Made by a program: the position numbers and the translations under genes. Below are positions 31,768-39,991 of a DNA stretch of 40,252 bases, piece after piece. Position 1 is the first letter of the stretch. Each line of letters begins with the position of its first letter. Location: assembly GCF_002770725.1 (NCBI RefSeq), contig NZ_NQVN01000032.1, forward strand, positions 1 to 40,252, read 5' to 3'. This DNA comes from Pleomorphomonas carboxyditropha. GTDB lineage: Bacteria > Pseudomonadota > Alphaproteobacteria > Rhizobiales > Pleomorphomonadaceae. The notes under the pieces were generated by a model, which was not told the DNA's origin, did not search any database, and saw nothing but the letters and a program-made list of their open reading frames with translations.

Positions 31768-31799
31768 GCCCGAGGTCCTGCGCCTGCGCGCAGGATGAC
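31768..31799. repeat. Interspersed hairpin element, copy D (single arm)
   Basis: One full arm GCCCGAGGTCC plus hairpin CCTGCGC/GCGCAGG plus ATGAC, followed by the AT-rich centre and then only a remnant of the second arm (GCCATCCTCG at 31831-31840). There the sequence switches to the CCGGGCAAATTCCCGGG motif. Confidence 0.8.
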
Positions 31800-31839
31800 G
31801 GATTATATAAAGAAAACATCCCCATAGATTGCCATCCTC

Positions 31840-31985
31840 GTATCCGGGCAAATTCCCGGGCAAGCCTGAGAAACTCCGCTTGGAAAGCGGCGGCAATGTT
31901 CATCAAGTCATTGAAATGGCATGATCTCGCACATACGAGACCAGAAATATTGCACCTGGGTGCTTGGGAATTTGCCTCGGGTACC
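31840..31985. repeat. Inverted CCGGGCAAATTCCCGGG-type arms
   Basis: GTATCCGGGCAAATTCCCGG continuing to CAAGCC at 31840-31866 is matched in inverse, with changes, by GCTTGGGAATTTGCCTCGGG and TACC at 31962-31985. A third copy, TGCCCGGGAATTTGCCCCGG plus GTAC, lies at 32214-32237, directly against hairpin copy F. The segment between the first two arms is not coding as far as I can see. Confidence 0.6.
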
Positions 31986-32024
31986 AGTATGCCGACCTAT
32001 CCGTTTGTTCCCCATATATAAAGC

Positions 32025-32159
32025 TGTCATCCTCGCGCAGGCGAGGACCTCGGGCAGAACAAAGCTCGACGCCGATATAGCGCTCCAGCAACGCTGGGGC
32101 GCCTGATACGCCCCTCCTCACCTTCTCGTCCTGAGGTCCTCGCCTGCGCGAGGATGACA
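32025..32159. repeat. Interspersed paired-hairpin element, copy E (arms reversed)
   Basis: Arms at 32025-32055 and 32128-32159 share the shortened stem CCTCGC/GCGAGG. Here the order is opposite to copies B, C and G: the TGTCATCC arm comes first and the CCTGAGGTCC arm last. The outer motif GCCGATATAGCGCTCC therefore lies inside the pair, so this looks like the abutting halves of two elements. Confidence 0.8.
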
Positions 32160-32237
32160 ATCTATGGGAGGCGATGCGCTCGGCGACGACGGCGTGACAG
32201 GACCGCGCCAGCGTGCCCGGGAATTTGCCCCGGGTAC

Positions 32238-32269
32238 GTCATCCTGCGCGCAGGCGCAGTACCTCGGGC
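32238..32269. repeat. Interspersed hairpin element, copy F (single arm)
   Basis: GTCATCC plus hairpin CCTGCGC/GCGCAG, then TACCTCGGGC. A G-to-T change in GGACCTC breaks the last base pair. The outer motif ACATATCGGTCTCCGGG follows at 32289. The whole stretch 31704-32396 holds only such repeats and no supported gene. Confidence 0.78.
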
Positions 32270-32396
32270 GGAATGGATCACCCGGGCACATATCGGTCTC
32301 CGGGTGAATCAAGAGCGCCGCCCGAGCCTACCGGCGAACGAAACCCCGCCGCACTTCCGCGCGACGGGGTTCCCGTGTCTCCGATTGACCAGCCGA

Positions 32397-33290
32397 TCAC
32401 TCGGCGGCGGCAACCTTCTTCGGCTGCACTTCGTCGAGATAGGCGTGCATCAACAGTTCGCTGATCGCCGCCGGCTTGAAGCGGTACTCGCCGATCTCCG
32501 AGATCGGCGTCACCTCGGCGGCGGTGCCGACCAGGAAGGCCTCGGTGAAGGTCGCAAGTTCCTCCGGCAGGATGTGCCGGCGGTTGACCTTGATGCCGTG
32601 GCGGGCGGCGATCGCCTCCACCGCCTGGCGGGTGATGCTGTCGAGGAAGCAGTCCGGCTGCGGCGTATAGAGTTCGCCGTCGCGGACGAAGACGATGTTG
32701 GCGCCGGTCGATTCCGCCACGTAGCCGCGATAGTCGAGCATCAGGGCGTCGGTATAGCCCTGCGCCTCGGCCGCGTGCTTGGAGATGGTGCAGATCATGT
32801 AGAGGCCGGCCGCCTTCGACTTGCAGGGGATGGTCAGCGGGTCGGGGCGGCGATAGGGCGCCCAGGTCAGGCGGATGCCCTTCAGCTTCTCGGCCGGGCT
32901 GAAATAGCTCGGCCATTCCCAGACGGCGATCGCCATGTGGATGGTGTTGTTGGGGGCGGAGACGCCCATGGTCTCCGAGCCGCGCCAGGCGATCGGCCGG
33001 ACATAGGCGTCGACGAGGCCCGAGCGGGCGAGCGTCGCGTTGGTCGCCGCCTCGATCTCTTCCAGGCCGTAGGGCAGCTTGAAGCCAAGGATCTCGGCCG
33101 AGTCGATCAGGCGCTGGCTGTGCTCCCGGAGCTTGTAGACCTCGCCGCCGTAAGCGCGCTCGCCTTCGAAGACGGCGCTGCCATAGTGGAGCGCGTGGGT
33201 CAGAACATGCACCTTGGCGTCCTTCCAGTCGACGAACTTGCCGTCGTACCAGATCACGCCGTCGCGGCTGTCAAAGGGGACACTGGCCAT
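32397..33290 (-). CDS. ilvE: Branched-chain amino acid aminotransferase
   Basis: A fold-type IV PLP enzyme that makes valine, leucine and isoleucine from their keto acids. The 297-residue protein shows IWYDGKFVDWKDAKVHVLTHALHYGSAVFEGERAYGG at residues 13-49, PIAWRGSETMGV near 99, PCKSKAAGLYMI with the PLP lysine at about K159, LDYRGYVAESTGANIVFV with the conserved glutamate near 190, and a final GTAAEVTPI that binds the cofactor phosphate. GGGAG sits six bases before ATG 33290. Longer readings upstream are not family-like. It is divergent from the MarR gene. Confidence 0.94.
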   Translation of the reverse strand: MASVPFDSRDGVIWYDGKFVDWKDAKVHVLTHALHYGSAVFEGERAYGGEVYKLREHSQRLIDSAEILGFKLPYGLEEIEAATNATLARSGLVDAYVRPIAWRGSETMGVSAPNNTIHMAIAVWEWPSYFSPAEKLKGIRLTWAPYRRPDPLTIPCKSKAAGLYMICTISKHAAEAQGYTDALMLDYRGYVAESTGANIVFVRDGELYTPQPDCFLDSITRQAVEAIAARHGIKVNRRHILPEELATFTEAFLVGTAAEVTPISEIGEYRFKPAAISELLMHAYLDEVQPKKVAAAE

Positions 33291-33445
33291 CTTGAACTCC
33301 CAGACCTTTTTCTTTTTGTCTGCTGCCCGGCTCCGCCGGACAACGATATGTCTGCACGGCAACACGTTTTGCCTCGGCGCCAGCAAGCGGTTATGCTTGC
33401 CGATCAAAGGCTCCCGGAATGCCGGATGCCCGTGACGACCGCGTC

Positions 33446-33455
33446 GTGCGAACGA
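33446..33455. promoter_or_regulatory. AACGATCGTT palindrome between ilvE and marR-type gene
   Basis: A perfect 10-bp palindrome lies in the divergent intergenic region, with imperfect extension on either side. It could be an operator for the MarR-type regulator, but short GC-balanced palindromes arise by chance. Confidence 0.3.
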
Positions 33456-33507
33456 TCGTTTCGTCGTGACGGGCATTCAAGTAACAAATGAATCGAAGTA
33501 TGTCAAC

Positions 33508-34035
33508 ATGACTGCCATAAATTTCTCTCCCGACGCCCAATCTTCCTCCGACGAGCCGGACGCGAGTCGCGAAAGTGGCAGCGGCGGCGGCGAGCTGGAC
33601 CTCGAGCTGATCGAGCTTTTGTTCTTTGCCTACCGAGACTTCGTCGGCGAGGCCGACCACATCCTGGAAGCCATCGGCTACGGCCGCGCCCACCACCGCG
33701 TCGTCTATTTCGTGATGCGCAACCCCGGCCTCAGGGTCTCCGACCTCCTGGACATCCTGCAGATCACCAAGCAGAGCCTCGGCCGCGTGCTGAAGCAACT
33801 GGTCGACGACGGCTACATCGAGCAGCGCCCCGGCCCGGTCGACCGGCGCGAGCGACTGCTCTACGCCACCCTAAAGGGCGAGCGGCTCGCCTCCGACCTG
33901 TCGGCCCGCCAGCACCTGCGCCTCTGCCACGCGCTGGCGCCGCTGCCGCCGGGCGCCCGTGCCGTCGTCCGCGACTTCCTCGGCAACATGGTCGATGCCC
34001 GCGCCCCCGGCGCGCCGGCCGGCCGGGAAGGCTGA
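33508..34035 (+). CDS. MarR-family regulator (PetP-like)
   Basis: A regulator of about 175 residues with a winged helix: GYGRAHHRVVYFVMRNPGLRVSDLLDILQITKQSLGRVLKQLVDDGYIEQ, then the wing GPVDRRERLLYATLKG. The first 35 residues are acidic and serine-rich. ATG 33508 (MTAINFSP) or 33466 may start the protein. Placement immediately before an OmpR-type response regulator (3-nt gap) is the petP-petR arrangement known from Rhodobacter, where both are needed for cytochrome bc1 expression. The equivalence here is inferred from order and family only. Confidence 0.9.
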   Translation: MTAINFSPDAQSSSDEPDASRESGSGGGELDLELIELLFFAYRDFVGEADHILEAIGYGRAHHRVVYFVMRNPGLRVSDLLDILQITKQSLGRVLKQLVDDGYIEQRPGPVDRRERLLYATLKGERLASDLSARQHLRLCHALAPLPPGARAVVRDFLGNMVDARAPGAPAGREG

Positions 34036-34038
34036 GCG

Positions 34039-34740
34039 ATGGCCGCCCTCACCCCCGCCGACGGCGCCAGCCACGTCCTCGTCGTCGACGACGACAGCCG
34101 CATCCGCCAGTTGCTCGCCAAATATCTCGGCGGCCACGGCTACCGGGTCACCGCCGCCGCCGACGCCGCCGAGGCGCGGCGCAAGATCTCGGCCATCGAG
34201 TTCGACATCCTGGTGGTCGACGTGATGATGCCGGGCGAGGACGGCCTTAGCCTCACCCAGTCGCTGCGGGCGGAGCAGGACGTGCCCATCCTGCTGCTCA
34301 CCGCCAAGTCGGACGGCGCCGACCGCATCCGCGGCCTGGAGGCCGGCGCCGACGACTATCTGACCAAGCCGTTCGAGCCGCGCGAGCTGCTCCTGCGCCT
34401 CAACAACATCCTGAAGCGGCGGCCGCTGCCCGAGGCGCCCTTGACGCGCGAGGAGATCCGCTTCGGCCGCTTCGTCTTCAACGCCAAGCGCGAGGAACTC
34501 GTCGACGGCGACGCGCCGGTGCGCCTCACCGACCGCGAGCGGCAGTTGCTCGGCCAGTTCGCCGCCAGCCCCGACGGCACCCTGTCGCGCGAGGCGCTGG
34601 CCGGCGAGCCGGGCGAGGTGGGCGAACGCACCATCGACGTGCAGATCAACCGCCTGCGCCGCAAGATCGAGATCGATCCCGGCAATCCCCTGTTCCTGCA
34701 GACGGTGCGCGGCGTCGGCTACCGCCTGCGTTTCGAGTGA
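34039..34740 (+). CDS. OmpR-family response regulator (PetR-like)
   Basis: A 233-residue two-domain regulator. The receiver has the acid pocket VLVVDDDSR at 13-21, the phosphoacceptor aspartate D61 in ILVVDVMMPGEDG, T88 in LLLTAKSD, and lysine in YLTKPFEPREL. The C-terminal winged helix contains VRLTDRERQLLGQFA and RTIDVQINRLRRKIE, ending VRGVGYRLRFE. It is translated right after the MarR gene. The kinase gene downstream is its probable partner. The intervening 133 nt contain two strong hairpins. Confidence 0.95.
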   Translation: MAALTPADGASHVLVVDDDSRIRQLLAKYLGGHGYRVTAAADAAEARRKISAIEFDILVVDVMMPGEDGLSLTQSLRAEQDVPILLLTAKSDGADRIRGLEAGADDYLTKPFEPRELLLRLNNILKRRPLPEAPLTREEIRFGRFVFNAKREELVDGDAPVRLTDRERQLLGQFAASPDGTLSREALAGEPGEVGERTIDVQINRLRRKIEIDPGNPLFLQTVRGVGYRLRFE

Positions 34741-34745
34741 TGCCG

Positions 34746-34768
34746 GGAGGGCATTGAAAATGCCCTCC
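34746..34768 (+). other. Hairpin 1 between response regulator and kinase genes
   Basis: GGAGGGCATT (34746-34755) and AATGCCCTCC (34759-34768) pair perfectly over ten bases around GAA. It begins six bases after the regulator stop. No U-run follows, so a role in 3' end stability or partial termination is only an inference. Confidence 0.75.
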
Positions 34769-34779
34769 TGGTATTCCGC

Positions 34780-34822
34780 TTGCCGATTTCTCATGCCCTT
34801 GCTGCACATGAGAAATCGGCAA
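34780..34822 (+). other. Hairpin 2 between response regulator and kinase genes
   Basis: TTGCCGATTTCTCATG (34780-34795) and CATGAGAAATCGGCAA (34807-34822) pair perfectly over sixteen bases with an 11-base loop CCCTTGCTGCA. It is AT-richer than the surroundings. The kinase start is about 50 nt further on. Confidence 0.8.
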
Positions 34823-34873
34823 TCACTTCAATGAGCGGATGCGCCAGCATCTTCGCGAATTGGTAAGAGGCAA

Positions 34874-36334
34874 ATGACGGAAACGCCCGAGCCCGCTGAG
34901 CGTCGCGGCCGCATCGCCGCCGGTCTCGATCGGCTGGACGACCTCATCCGGCATATCCGCATCTTCATCGGCCGCTACAGCCCGAGGGTGCTGCGCCGCG
35001 CCTGGGTGGGCGCCGGCCACGCCATCAACCGGTCGCTGCCCAAGGGCCTGCTCGGCCGGTCGCTCCTGATCGTCGTGGTGCCGATGCTGATCCTGCTCGG
35101 CGTGCTGACCGGCGTGTTCATGGACCGCCACTGGATGCTGGTCACCCAGCGCCTGTCCGACGCCGTCGCCGGCCAGATCGTCGGCCTCGCCACCATTTCC
35201 GACAACACCGACCTCACCGATGGGCAACGCGCCGACACCGTCGCCGCCGCCGGCCGGGCGATGGGGCTGGTGGCGGAGATCATGCCGACGAGCGAGATCG
35301 GCCGGGTGCGCCGCTCGTCGAGCGATATCGTCCACGCCATGCTGGCCGAGGGCATCGTCAAGCGCACCCGCATGCCCTTCGCCATCCGCGACTTTTCCGA
35401 CGGCAACCGCATCGAGGTGCGGATGGTCGTGCACGGCGGCGTCTTGAAGGTCGAGTTCGCCCGCAGCCTCGCCTATGCCGCCAACTGGCACTTCTTCCTG
35501 GTGTGGATGGTCGGCACCGCCCTGTTCCTGGTGCTGGTGTCGCTGATCTTCCTGCGCAACCAGATCAAGCCGATCGAGCGGCTGGCCGCCGCCGCCGACG
35601 CCTTCGGCCGCGGCCGGCCGGTGGAGGGCTTCGCGCCGTCCGGCGCCCGCGAGGTGCGGCAGGCCGCCCACGCCTTCATCGGCATGCGCCGCCGCCTCGA
35701 ACGGCAGATCGAGCAGCGCACCACCATGCTGGCCGGCGTCGGCCACGACCTCAAGACCATCCTCACCCGCTTCCGCCTCGGCCTGGCGCTGCTGCCCGAC
35801 GACGAGGACACCGCCGACCTGCGCGCCGACGTCGCCGAGATGGAAGCCATGCTGGAGGCCTATGTCGATTTCGCCCGCGGCGACGCCGACGAGACGCCGC
35901 AGCCGATCGACGTCGAGGCGACGATTGCCGACTGCCTGCGCCAGACGGTGGAGCCGACCGGCCGGACGGTTCACTTCGCCTTCGGCGGCGACGGCGCCCT
36001 GACGCTGCGCCCCACCGCCTTCCGCCGGCTGATCGCCAACCTCGTCGGCAACGCGGCGCGCTACGGCCGCTCGGCGGTGTGGGTCACCGGCGAACGGCGC
36101 GAGGGCTGGCTGTCGATCGCCGTCGAGGACGACGGCCCCGGCATTCCCGACAGCGAGCTGGAGGCGGTGTTCCGGCCGTTCTACCGGCTCGACGCGGCGC
36201 GCAACCAGGACGTCCCCGGCACCGGCCTCGGCCTCGCCATCGCCCGCGACGTCGCCCGCAGCCACGGCGGCGACATCGAGCTCGGCCCCAGCCCGCACGG
36301 CGGCCTCAAGGCGACGGTGCGCCTGCCGGCCTGA
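34874..36334 (+). CDS. EnvZ-like sensor histidine kinase
   Basis: A 486-residue membrane kinase. Membrane helices at about 62-82 (SLLIVVVPMLILLGVLTGVF) and 206-227 (FFLVWMVGTALFLVLVSLIF) bracket a periplasmic sensor of about 120 residues. A HAMP region follows. The dimerisation helix carries H291 in GVGHDLKTILTRFRLGLAL, where the classical HDLRTPL proline is isoleucine, as in rhizobial relatives. The ATPase domain has NLVGNAARYG, DDGPGIP and GTGLGLAI. GTAAGAGGC precedes the ATG. It probably phosphorylates the response regulator encoded upstream. The signal is unknown. Confidence 0.93.
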   Translation: MTETPEPAERRGRIAAGLDRLDDLIRHIRIFIGRYSPRVLRRAWVGAGHAINRSLPKGLLGRSLLIVVVPMLILLGVLTGVFMDRHWMLVTQRLSDAVAGQIVGLATISDNTDLTDGQRADTVAAAGRAMGLVAEIMPTSEIGRVRRSSSDIVHAMLAEGIVKRTRMPFAIRDFSDGNRIEVRMVVHGGVLKVEFARSLAYAANWHFFLVWMVGTALFLVLVSLIFLRNQIKPIERLAAAADAFGRGRPVEGFAPSGAREVRQAAHAFIGMRRRLERQIEQRTTMLAGVGHDLKTILTRFRLGLALLPDDEDTADLRADVAEMEAMLEAYVDFARGDADETPQPIDVEATIADCLRQTVEPTGRTVHFAFGGDGALTLRPTAFRRLIANLVGNAARYGRSAVWVTGERREGWLSIAVEDDGPGIPDSELEAVFRPFYRLDAARNQDVPGTGLGLAIARDVARSHGGDIELGPSPHGGLKATVRLPA

Positions 36335-36438
36335 CGCCCGCCGGGAGCGCCGGCAGGCCTTTGGTGGTAGAATGGGTTGGTCGACGCGATCGATTGCCGT
36401 TACCCGCGCGAGCCGGGCCTTCGCCAGGGGGTAAGCAG

Positions 36439-37149
36439 ATGGAAAACACCGGACCGCCCCGCCAGCCGGCCGCCATGTCGCGCGGCATGGCCGTCGCCTA
36501 TGCCATCGGCCTGCCGCTGGCGCTGCTGGTGCTGATCTTCCTGCCGGCCGGCACCCTCGCCTGGCGTCCGGGGTGGATCTTCATCGCCGTGCTGATCGTG
36601 GCCTTCGGCGCCTCGGCCCTGGTGCTCGCCCGCGTCAATCCGATCATCTATCGGGCGCGCAGCCGGTTCCAGCCGGGCACCAAGGCGTGGGACAAGGCGC
36701 TGCTCGCCGTCATCTTCCCGGCGATGGCGGCGATCCTGCCGGTGGCGGCGCTCGATGCCGGGCGGTTCCACTGGCTGCCGGTGCCGCCCTGGGCGGTCGT
36801 GTCGGGCTATATCGGCCTTGTTGCCGGCATCGCGGTGACCGCCTGGGCGCAGGCGGTCAATCCCTACTTCGAGCCCGGCGTCCGCATCCAGTCCGAGCGG
36901 CATCAGCGGGTGATCGACGGCGGTCCCTACCGCTTCGTGCGCCACCCCGGCTACGTCGCCGCCGTAGTGATGTTCCTCGGCATGGCGCTGGCGCTCGGCT
37001 CAGCCTGGGCGCTCCTGCCCGCCGCGCTGGCATCGGCGCTGCTCGTCCTGCGCACCGCCTGGGAAGACCGGCTGCTGCGGGCCGAACTTCCCGGCTACGA
37101 CGACTACGCCCGCCGGGTGCGATGGAGATTGATCCCCGGCCTCTGGTGA
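36439..37149 (+). CDS. Isoprenylcysteine carboxyl methyltransferase-like membrane protein
   Basis: A 236-residue integral membrane protein with about five helices, starting MENTGPPRQPAAMSRGMAVAYAIGLPLALLVLIF. The C-terminal half has the ICMT/PEMT signature GGPYRFVRHPGYVAAVVMFLGMALALGS and the final acidic patch WEDRLLRAELPGYDDYARRVRWRLIPGLW. The RHPxY and EE/ED motifs bind S-adenosylmethionine in this fold. Bacterial members methylate small molecules or lipids, and the substrate here is not known. AGGGGG lies about ten bases before the ATG. It lies 104 nt after the kinase gene. Confidence 0.87.
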   Translation: MENTGPPRQPAAMSRGMAVAYAIGLPLALLVLIFLPAGTLAWRPGWIFIAVLIVAFGASALVLARVNPIIYRARSRFQPGTKAWDKALLAVIFPAMAAILPVAALDAGRFHWLPVPPWAVVSGYIGLVAGIAVTAWAQAVNPYFEPGVRIQSERHQRVIDGGPYRFVRHPGYVAAVVMFLGMALALGSAWALLPAALASALLVLRTAWEDRLLRAELPGYDDYARRVRWRLIPGLW

Positions 37150-37243
37150 CGAGGCATCGCCATCGGTTACGAGGTGGAGACGGAACCATCGCATAAGCGC
37201 CCGCTCGTCCCCGGAGACCTATATGGGCCTTCCGTCCTATCCT

Positions 37244-37358
37244 GCCCGAGGTCCTACGCCTGCGCGTAGGATGACAGATTTATGTATAGGAATCAGCCCT
37301 ATAAGTTGTCGCCCTACCTATAAGTTGTCATCCTACGCGCAGGCGTAGGACCTCGGGC
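37244..37358. repeat. Interspersed paired-hairpin element, copy G
   Basis: Perfect inverse 33-nt arms at 37244-37276 and 37326-37358 have stem CCTACGC/GCGTAGG. The centre has TTATGTATAGGAATC and a duplicated CCTATAAGTTGTC. Outer motifs GTCCCCGGAGACCTATAT (37208) and GGTATAGCGCTCCGAGTAC (37378) complete a composite inverted-repeat unit of about 190 bp. Confidence 0.88.
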
Positions 37359-37441
37359 CGGAATGAGCGAGCCGCCGGTATAGCGCTCCGAGTACGATGG
37401 CGGGAAGATCGTCTTGGCGACTCCGGCCGGTTCGCCGGAGA

Positions 37442-38053
37442 TCATCTGCCCGCATCACGCAGCGGGTAGATGTCGAGGAACGCCTGGATGGCCGAGGCGA
37501 CGGAAGCGGCGATCTGCTCGTCCGCGGGCAGGTCGATCGCGCCGAACAAGCGGGCTTCCAGAAACTCGGCCTCGAGCAGCGCCATGAGGCGGCGGGCGCC
37601 GAGGTCGAGGCGGTCCATGGCGATCCGCCCGGCCTGCCGGTGGGCGGCGAAGAACCGTTCCAGATCGCCCTGCGCCCGCGCCGGACCGTTGGCGTAGAAC
37701 GTGGCGGCGAGGCTGGCCTGCCCCTCGATGGCCACCATCGACCTGAGCGCCAGCACGTCGCTCCGGAGGACGGCCCCGACGTAGGCCCTGCCGAAGACCG
37801 TCAGGTTGTCGACGATATCCCGGGCCGGATCGAGAAGATCGAACGCTTCCAGGATCGCCCCGGAGATGAACTCCTCCGTGACGGCGACGAACAGGTCCTC
37901 CTTGGAGCGGAAGTAGCTGTAGATGGTCGCCTTCGAGCCGCCGAAGCGGCTGGCGATATCGTCGACCGTGGTGTTGCGGAACCCCGCTTCGGCAAAGGCT
38001 CGATGCGCCGCCGTCAGGATGGCCAGCCGGCGTTCGTCCGTTCTCCTGCGCAT
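37442..38053 (-). CDS. TetR-family repressor
   Basis: A 203-residue regulator. The DNA-binding domain is residues 1-55: RRLAILTAAHRAFAEAGFRNTTVDDIASRFGGSKATIYSYFRSKEDLF. The larger C-terminal ligand domain belongs to the AefR-like TetR_C type, with a helix pattern around RDIVDNLTVFGRAYVGAVL. It is divergent from the NmrA-like reductase gene. The operator at 38117-38136 overlaps that gene's promoter, which fits repression by this protein. Confidence 0.92.
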   Translation of the reverse strand: MRRRTDERRLAILTAAHRAFAEAGFRNTTVDDIASRFGGSKATIYSYFRSKEDLFVAVTEEFISGAILEAFDLLDPARDIVDNLTVFGRAYVGAVLRSDVLALRSMVAIEGQASLAATFYANGPARAQGDLERFFAAHRQAGRIAMDRLDLGARRLMALLEAEFLEARLFGAIDLPADEQIAASVASAIQAFLDIYPLRDAGR

Positions 38054-38089
38054 TCGCTCCTCACGCCCGATCCGTGATCGCCATCCTAA

Positions 38090-38136
38090 TTGACCGGCCT
38101 ACGCTGTCAACCTAATACTAAACTAGTCCGTTTAGT
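38090..38136 (+). promoter_or_regulatory. Promoter and TetR operator of the NmrA-like gene
   Basis: TTGACC at 38090-38095 and TAATAC at 38113-38118 are 17 bases apart, a good -35/-10 pair. The inverted repeat ACTAAAC (38117-38123) / GTTTAGT (38130-38136) begins inside the -10 box, so a bound TetR dimer would block transcription. TTTAGT is repeated once more at 38136-38141. Confidence 0.7.
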
Positions 38137-38209
38137 TTAGTTATATAGGAGCAACGGCGGGACCGCTCCGGGTCCCGCGACCTCAAGCCCAAACAAGGAC
38201 AGGTGGAAC

Positions 38210-39145
38210 ATGCGCTATGTTGTCATGGGGGCGGACGGCCAGCTCGGCGGCCGGGTCGCCGAAAACATGCTGGAGACGGTCGACGGCGGGGACCTGGTGT
38301 TCACCAGCCCCGACCCGTCGCGGATTCCCGCCGACAGGCTCGAACGCTGGCAGGCGAAGGGCGTCACCGTCGCGGCGGCCGGCTACGACGACCGCACGGC
38401 GATGACCGACATCTTCCGCACCGCCAATCGCGTCTGGATGATTTCCGGCGTCTACATTGGCCTGCCGCGCCAGCTCCAGCACCGCAACGTCATCGACGCC
38501 GCCGTCGACGCCGGCATCGAGCACTTCACCTACACGTCCTTCCTCGGCGCCGACCGGCAGGGCTATGCCCAGTACGTGCTGCCCGACCACACCTTCACCG
38601 AGGCCTACCTGCGCAACTCCGGCCTCGCCTTCAACATCATGCGCAACAACCTCTATCTCGAGAACTACTTCGTCAACGCGGTGCGGCTGGCGCTCGCTTG
38701 CGGCAACCGCTGGGTGACTACCGCCGGCGAAGGCGTCGGCACCTTCGTCGCCAAGGACGACAGCGGCCGCGTCGGCGCCGCCCTGCTCTCCGGCAAGGGA
38801 GAGCCCGACGCCGCCTACGACATCTGCGGCCGGCCGATCGGCCAGCGGCGGATCTGCGAGATGATCGTCGCCGCCTCCGGCATTCCGTTCAGCTACGAGC
38901 CTGTCGACGCCGAAGCCTTCTACGCCTATCTCGACGGCCTCGGCATTCCCCGCTCCAGCGAGGACGACGGCTCGAAGTCGCCGGTTCCCTGGTGCAGCAA
39001 CGACATGGTGAGCAACGAGGCGGCCATCGGCCTCGGCCGGATGAACGTCGCAAGCGACGCCATCGAGCGCCTGACCGGCCGCAAGCCCACCGATCCCGCC
39101 GACCTCGTCGAAACATACGCCTCGGTCTGGCGCCGGCCGGCGTAG
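38210..39145 (+). CDS. NmrA-like NAD(P)-binding oxidoreductase
   Basis: A 311-residue short-chain reductase-like protein. The Rossmann start is YVVMGADGQLGGRVAENMLE, a variant of GxxGxxG. Later come RVWMISGVYI, ERxIDAAVDAGIEHFTYTSFLGAD (here NVIDAAVDAGI...), and PDHTFTEAYLRNSGLAFNIMRNNLYLENYF. This pattern matches the NmrA / quinone oxidoreductase 2 (QorB, YtfG) group. Substrate may be a quinone or another electrophile, which fits control by a divergent TetR sensor. The ATG lies near a GGACAGG sequence. Confidence 0.9.
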   Translation: MRYVVMGADGQLGGRVAENMLETVDGGDLVFTSPDPSRIPADRLERWQAKGVTVAAAGYDDRTAMTDIFRTANRVWMISGVYIGLPRQLQHRNVIDAAVDAGIEHFTYTSFLGADRQGYAQYVLPDHTFTEAYLRNSGLAFNIMRNNLYLENYFVNAVRLALACGNRWVTTAGEGVGTFVAKDDSGRVGAALLSGKGEPDAAYDICGRPIGQRRICEMIVAASGIPFSYEPVDAEAFYAYLDGLGIPRSSEDDGSKSPVPWCSNDMVSNEAAIGLGRMNVASDAIERLTGRKPTDPADLVETYASVWRRPA

Positions 39146-39223
39146 GTCGCATGGGACGGCCGCGGCGCGGTCCCCGCAAGCGCCGCCCGTTCCGCGGACA
39201 GGGCTCGCATGGGACGTCCGTTC

Positions 39224-39255
39224 GTCCCCGGAGGCCGATATAAATCTCCGGGGAC
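39224..39255. repeat. Solo outer motif of the paired-hairpin element
   Basis: GTCCCCGGAG (39224-39233) and CTCCGGGGAC (39246-39255) are inverse copies around GCCGATATAAAT. These are the two outer ends of the composite element joined without the central hairpins, either a remnant of excision or a minimal unit. It lies between convergent genes. Confidence 0.6.
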
Positions 39256-39279
39256 CAGCGATCGGCCCATTTCACCGCC

Positions 39280-39912
39280 TCACCGCAGGAAGATCGCCTT
39301 GGCCGCCGCCTTGACGACTTCGGCCAGCACCGCCGGATCGGTGGAGATCATCCGTCGGTGGTGCGGCGCCGCCATGGTCAACGTGATGGAGCTCATCAGC
39401 AGCGAGAAGAAGACGTTCGGCGCCACCTCGGCGATCACCTTCCGCCGGATGCCCTCCTCGATCAGCGGCAGGGCGTCCCGGCCGAACGGGCCGATCAGCC
39501 GGTCGAGCAGCATGTCCATGCGCTCGCCCGGCGTCGACGCTTCCTGCAGCAGAAGGCCGGGAAACACCGGCAGGTCGATGGAGACGTCGACGACCACGTC
39601 GATGAACCGCTCGAGGCGCTGCCGCACGCCCATGCCGGTGTCGTCCCCGATGGCGGCGAGGGCGGCGTTGCGGCTTTCGTGGCTGGCCGCCAGATCGATC
39701 ATCGCCGACCACAGCCCGGCCTTGCCGCCGAACAGCCGGTTGATCAGCGCCATGTCGACGCCGGCCTCGTCGGCCACCGCCCTCAGCGACGTGCCGTCGT
39801 AGCCCTTGCGGGAGAACTGGTTCATGGCGGCCCTGAGCAGCGCGGTGCGTCCCGATTCGGCCGTCTTGGGGCGCCGGCCGGTCCGGCGCCGCGTCTCGTT
39901 CACCTCGTCCAT
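39280..39912 (-). CDS. TetR-family repressor
   Basis: A 210-residue regulator. The N-terminal part RRRTGRRPKTAESGRTALLRAAMNQFSRKGYDGTSLRAVADEAGVDMALINRLFGGKAGLW is a typical TetR helix-turn-helix with the AGVDMALINRLFGGK recognition region. The ligand domain follows and ends AAAKAIFLR. GAGGGGAAGGG sits just before ATG 39912. It is divergent from the sugar ABC transporter gene with a 14-bp palindrome between them. Confidence 0.92.
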   Translation of the reverse strand: MDEVNETRRRTGRRPKTAESGRTALLRAAMNQFSRKGYDGTSLRAVADEAGVDMALINRLFGGKAGLWSAMIDLAASHESRNAALAAIGDDTGMGVRQRLERFIDVVVDVSIDLPVFPGLLLQEASTPGERMDMLLDRLIGPFGRDALPLIEEGIRRKVIAEVAPNVFFSLLMSSITLTMAAPHHRRMISTDPAVLAEVVKAAAKAIFLR

Positions 39913-39991
39913 CCGTCCCTTCCCCTCGGCTCCTCCCGCAAAGCTACCTATCACTTCGCCGTTGACGGTCAAATCGGCCTCTCGTATTAAA

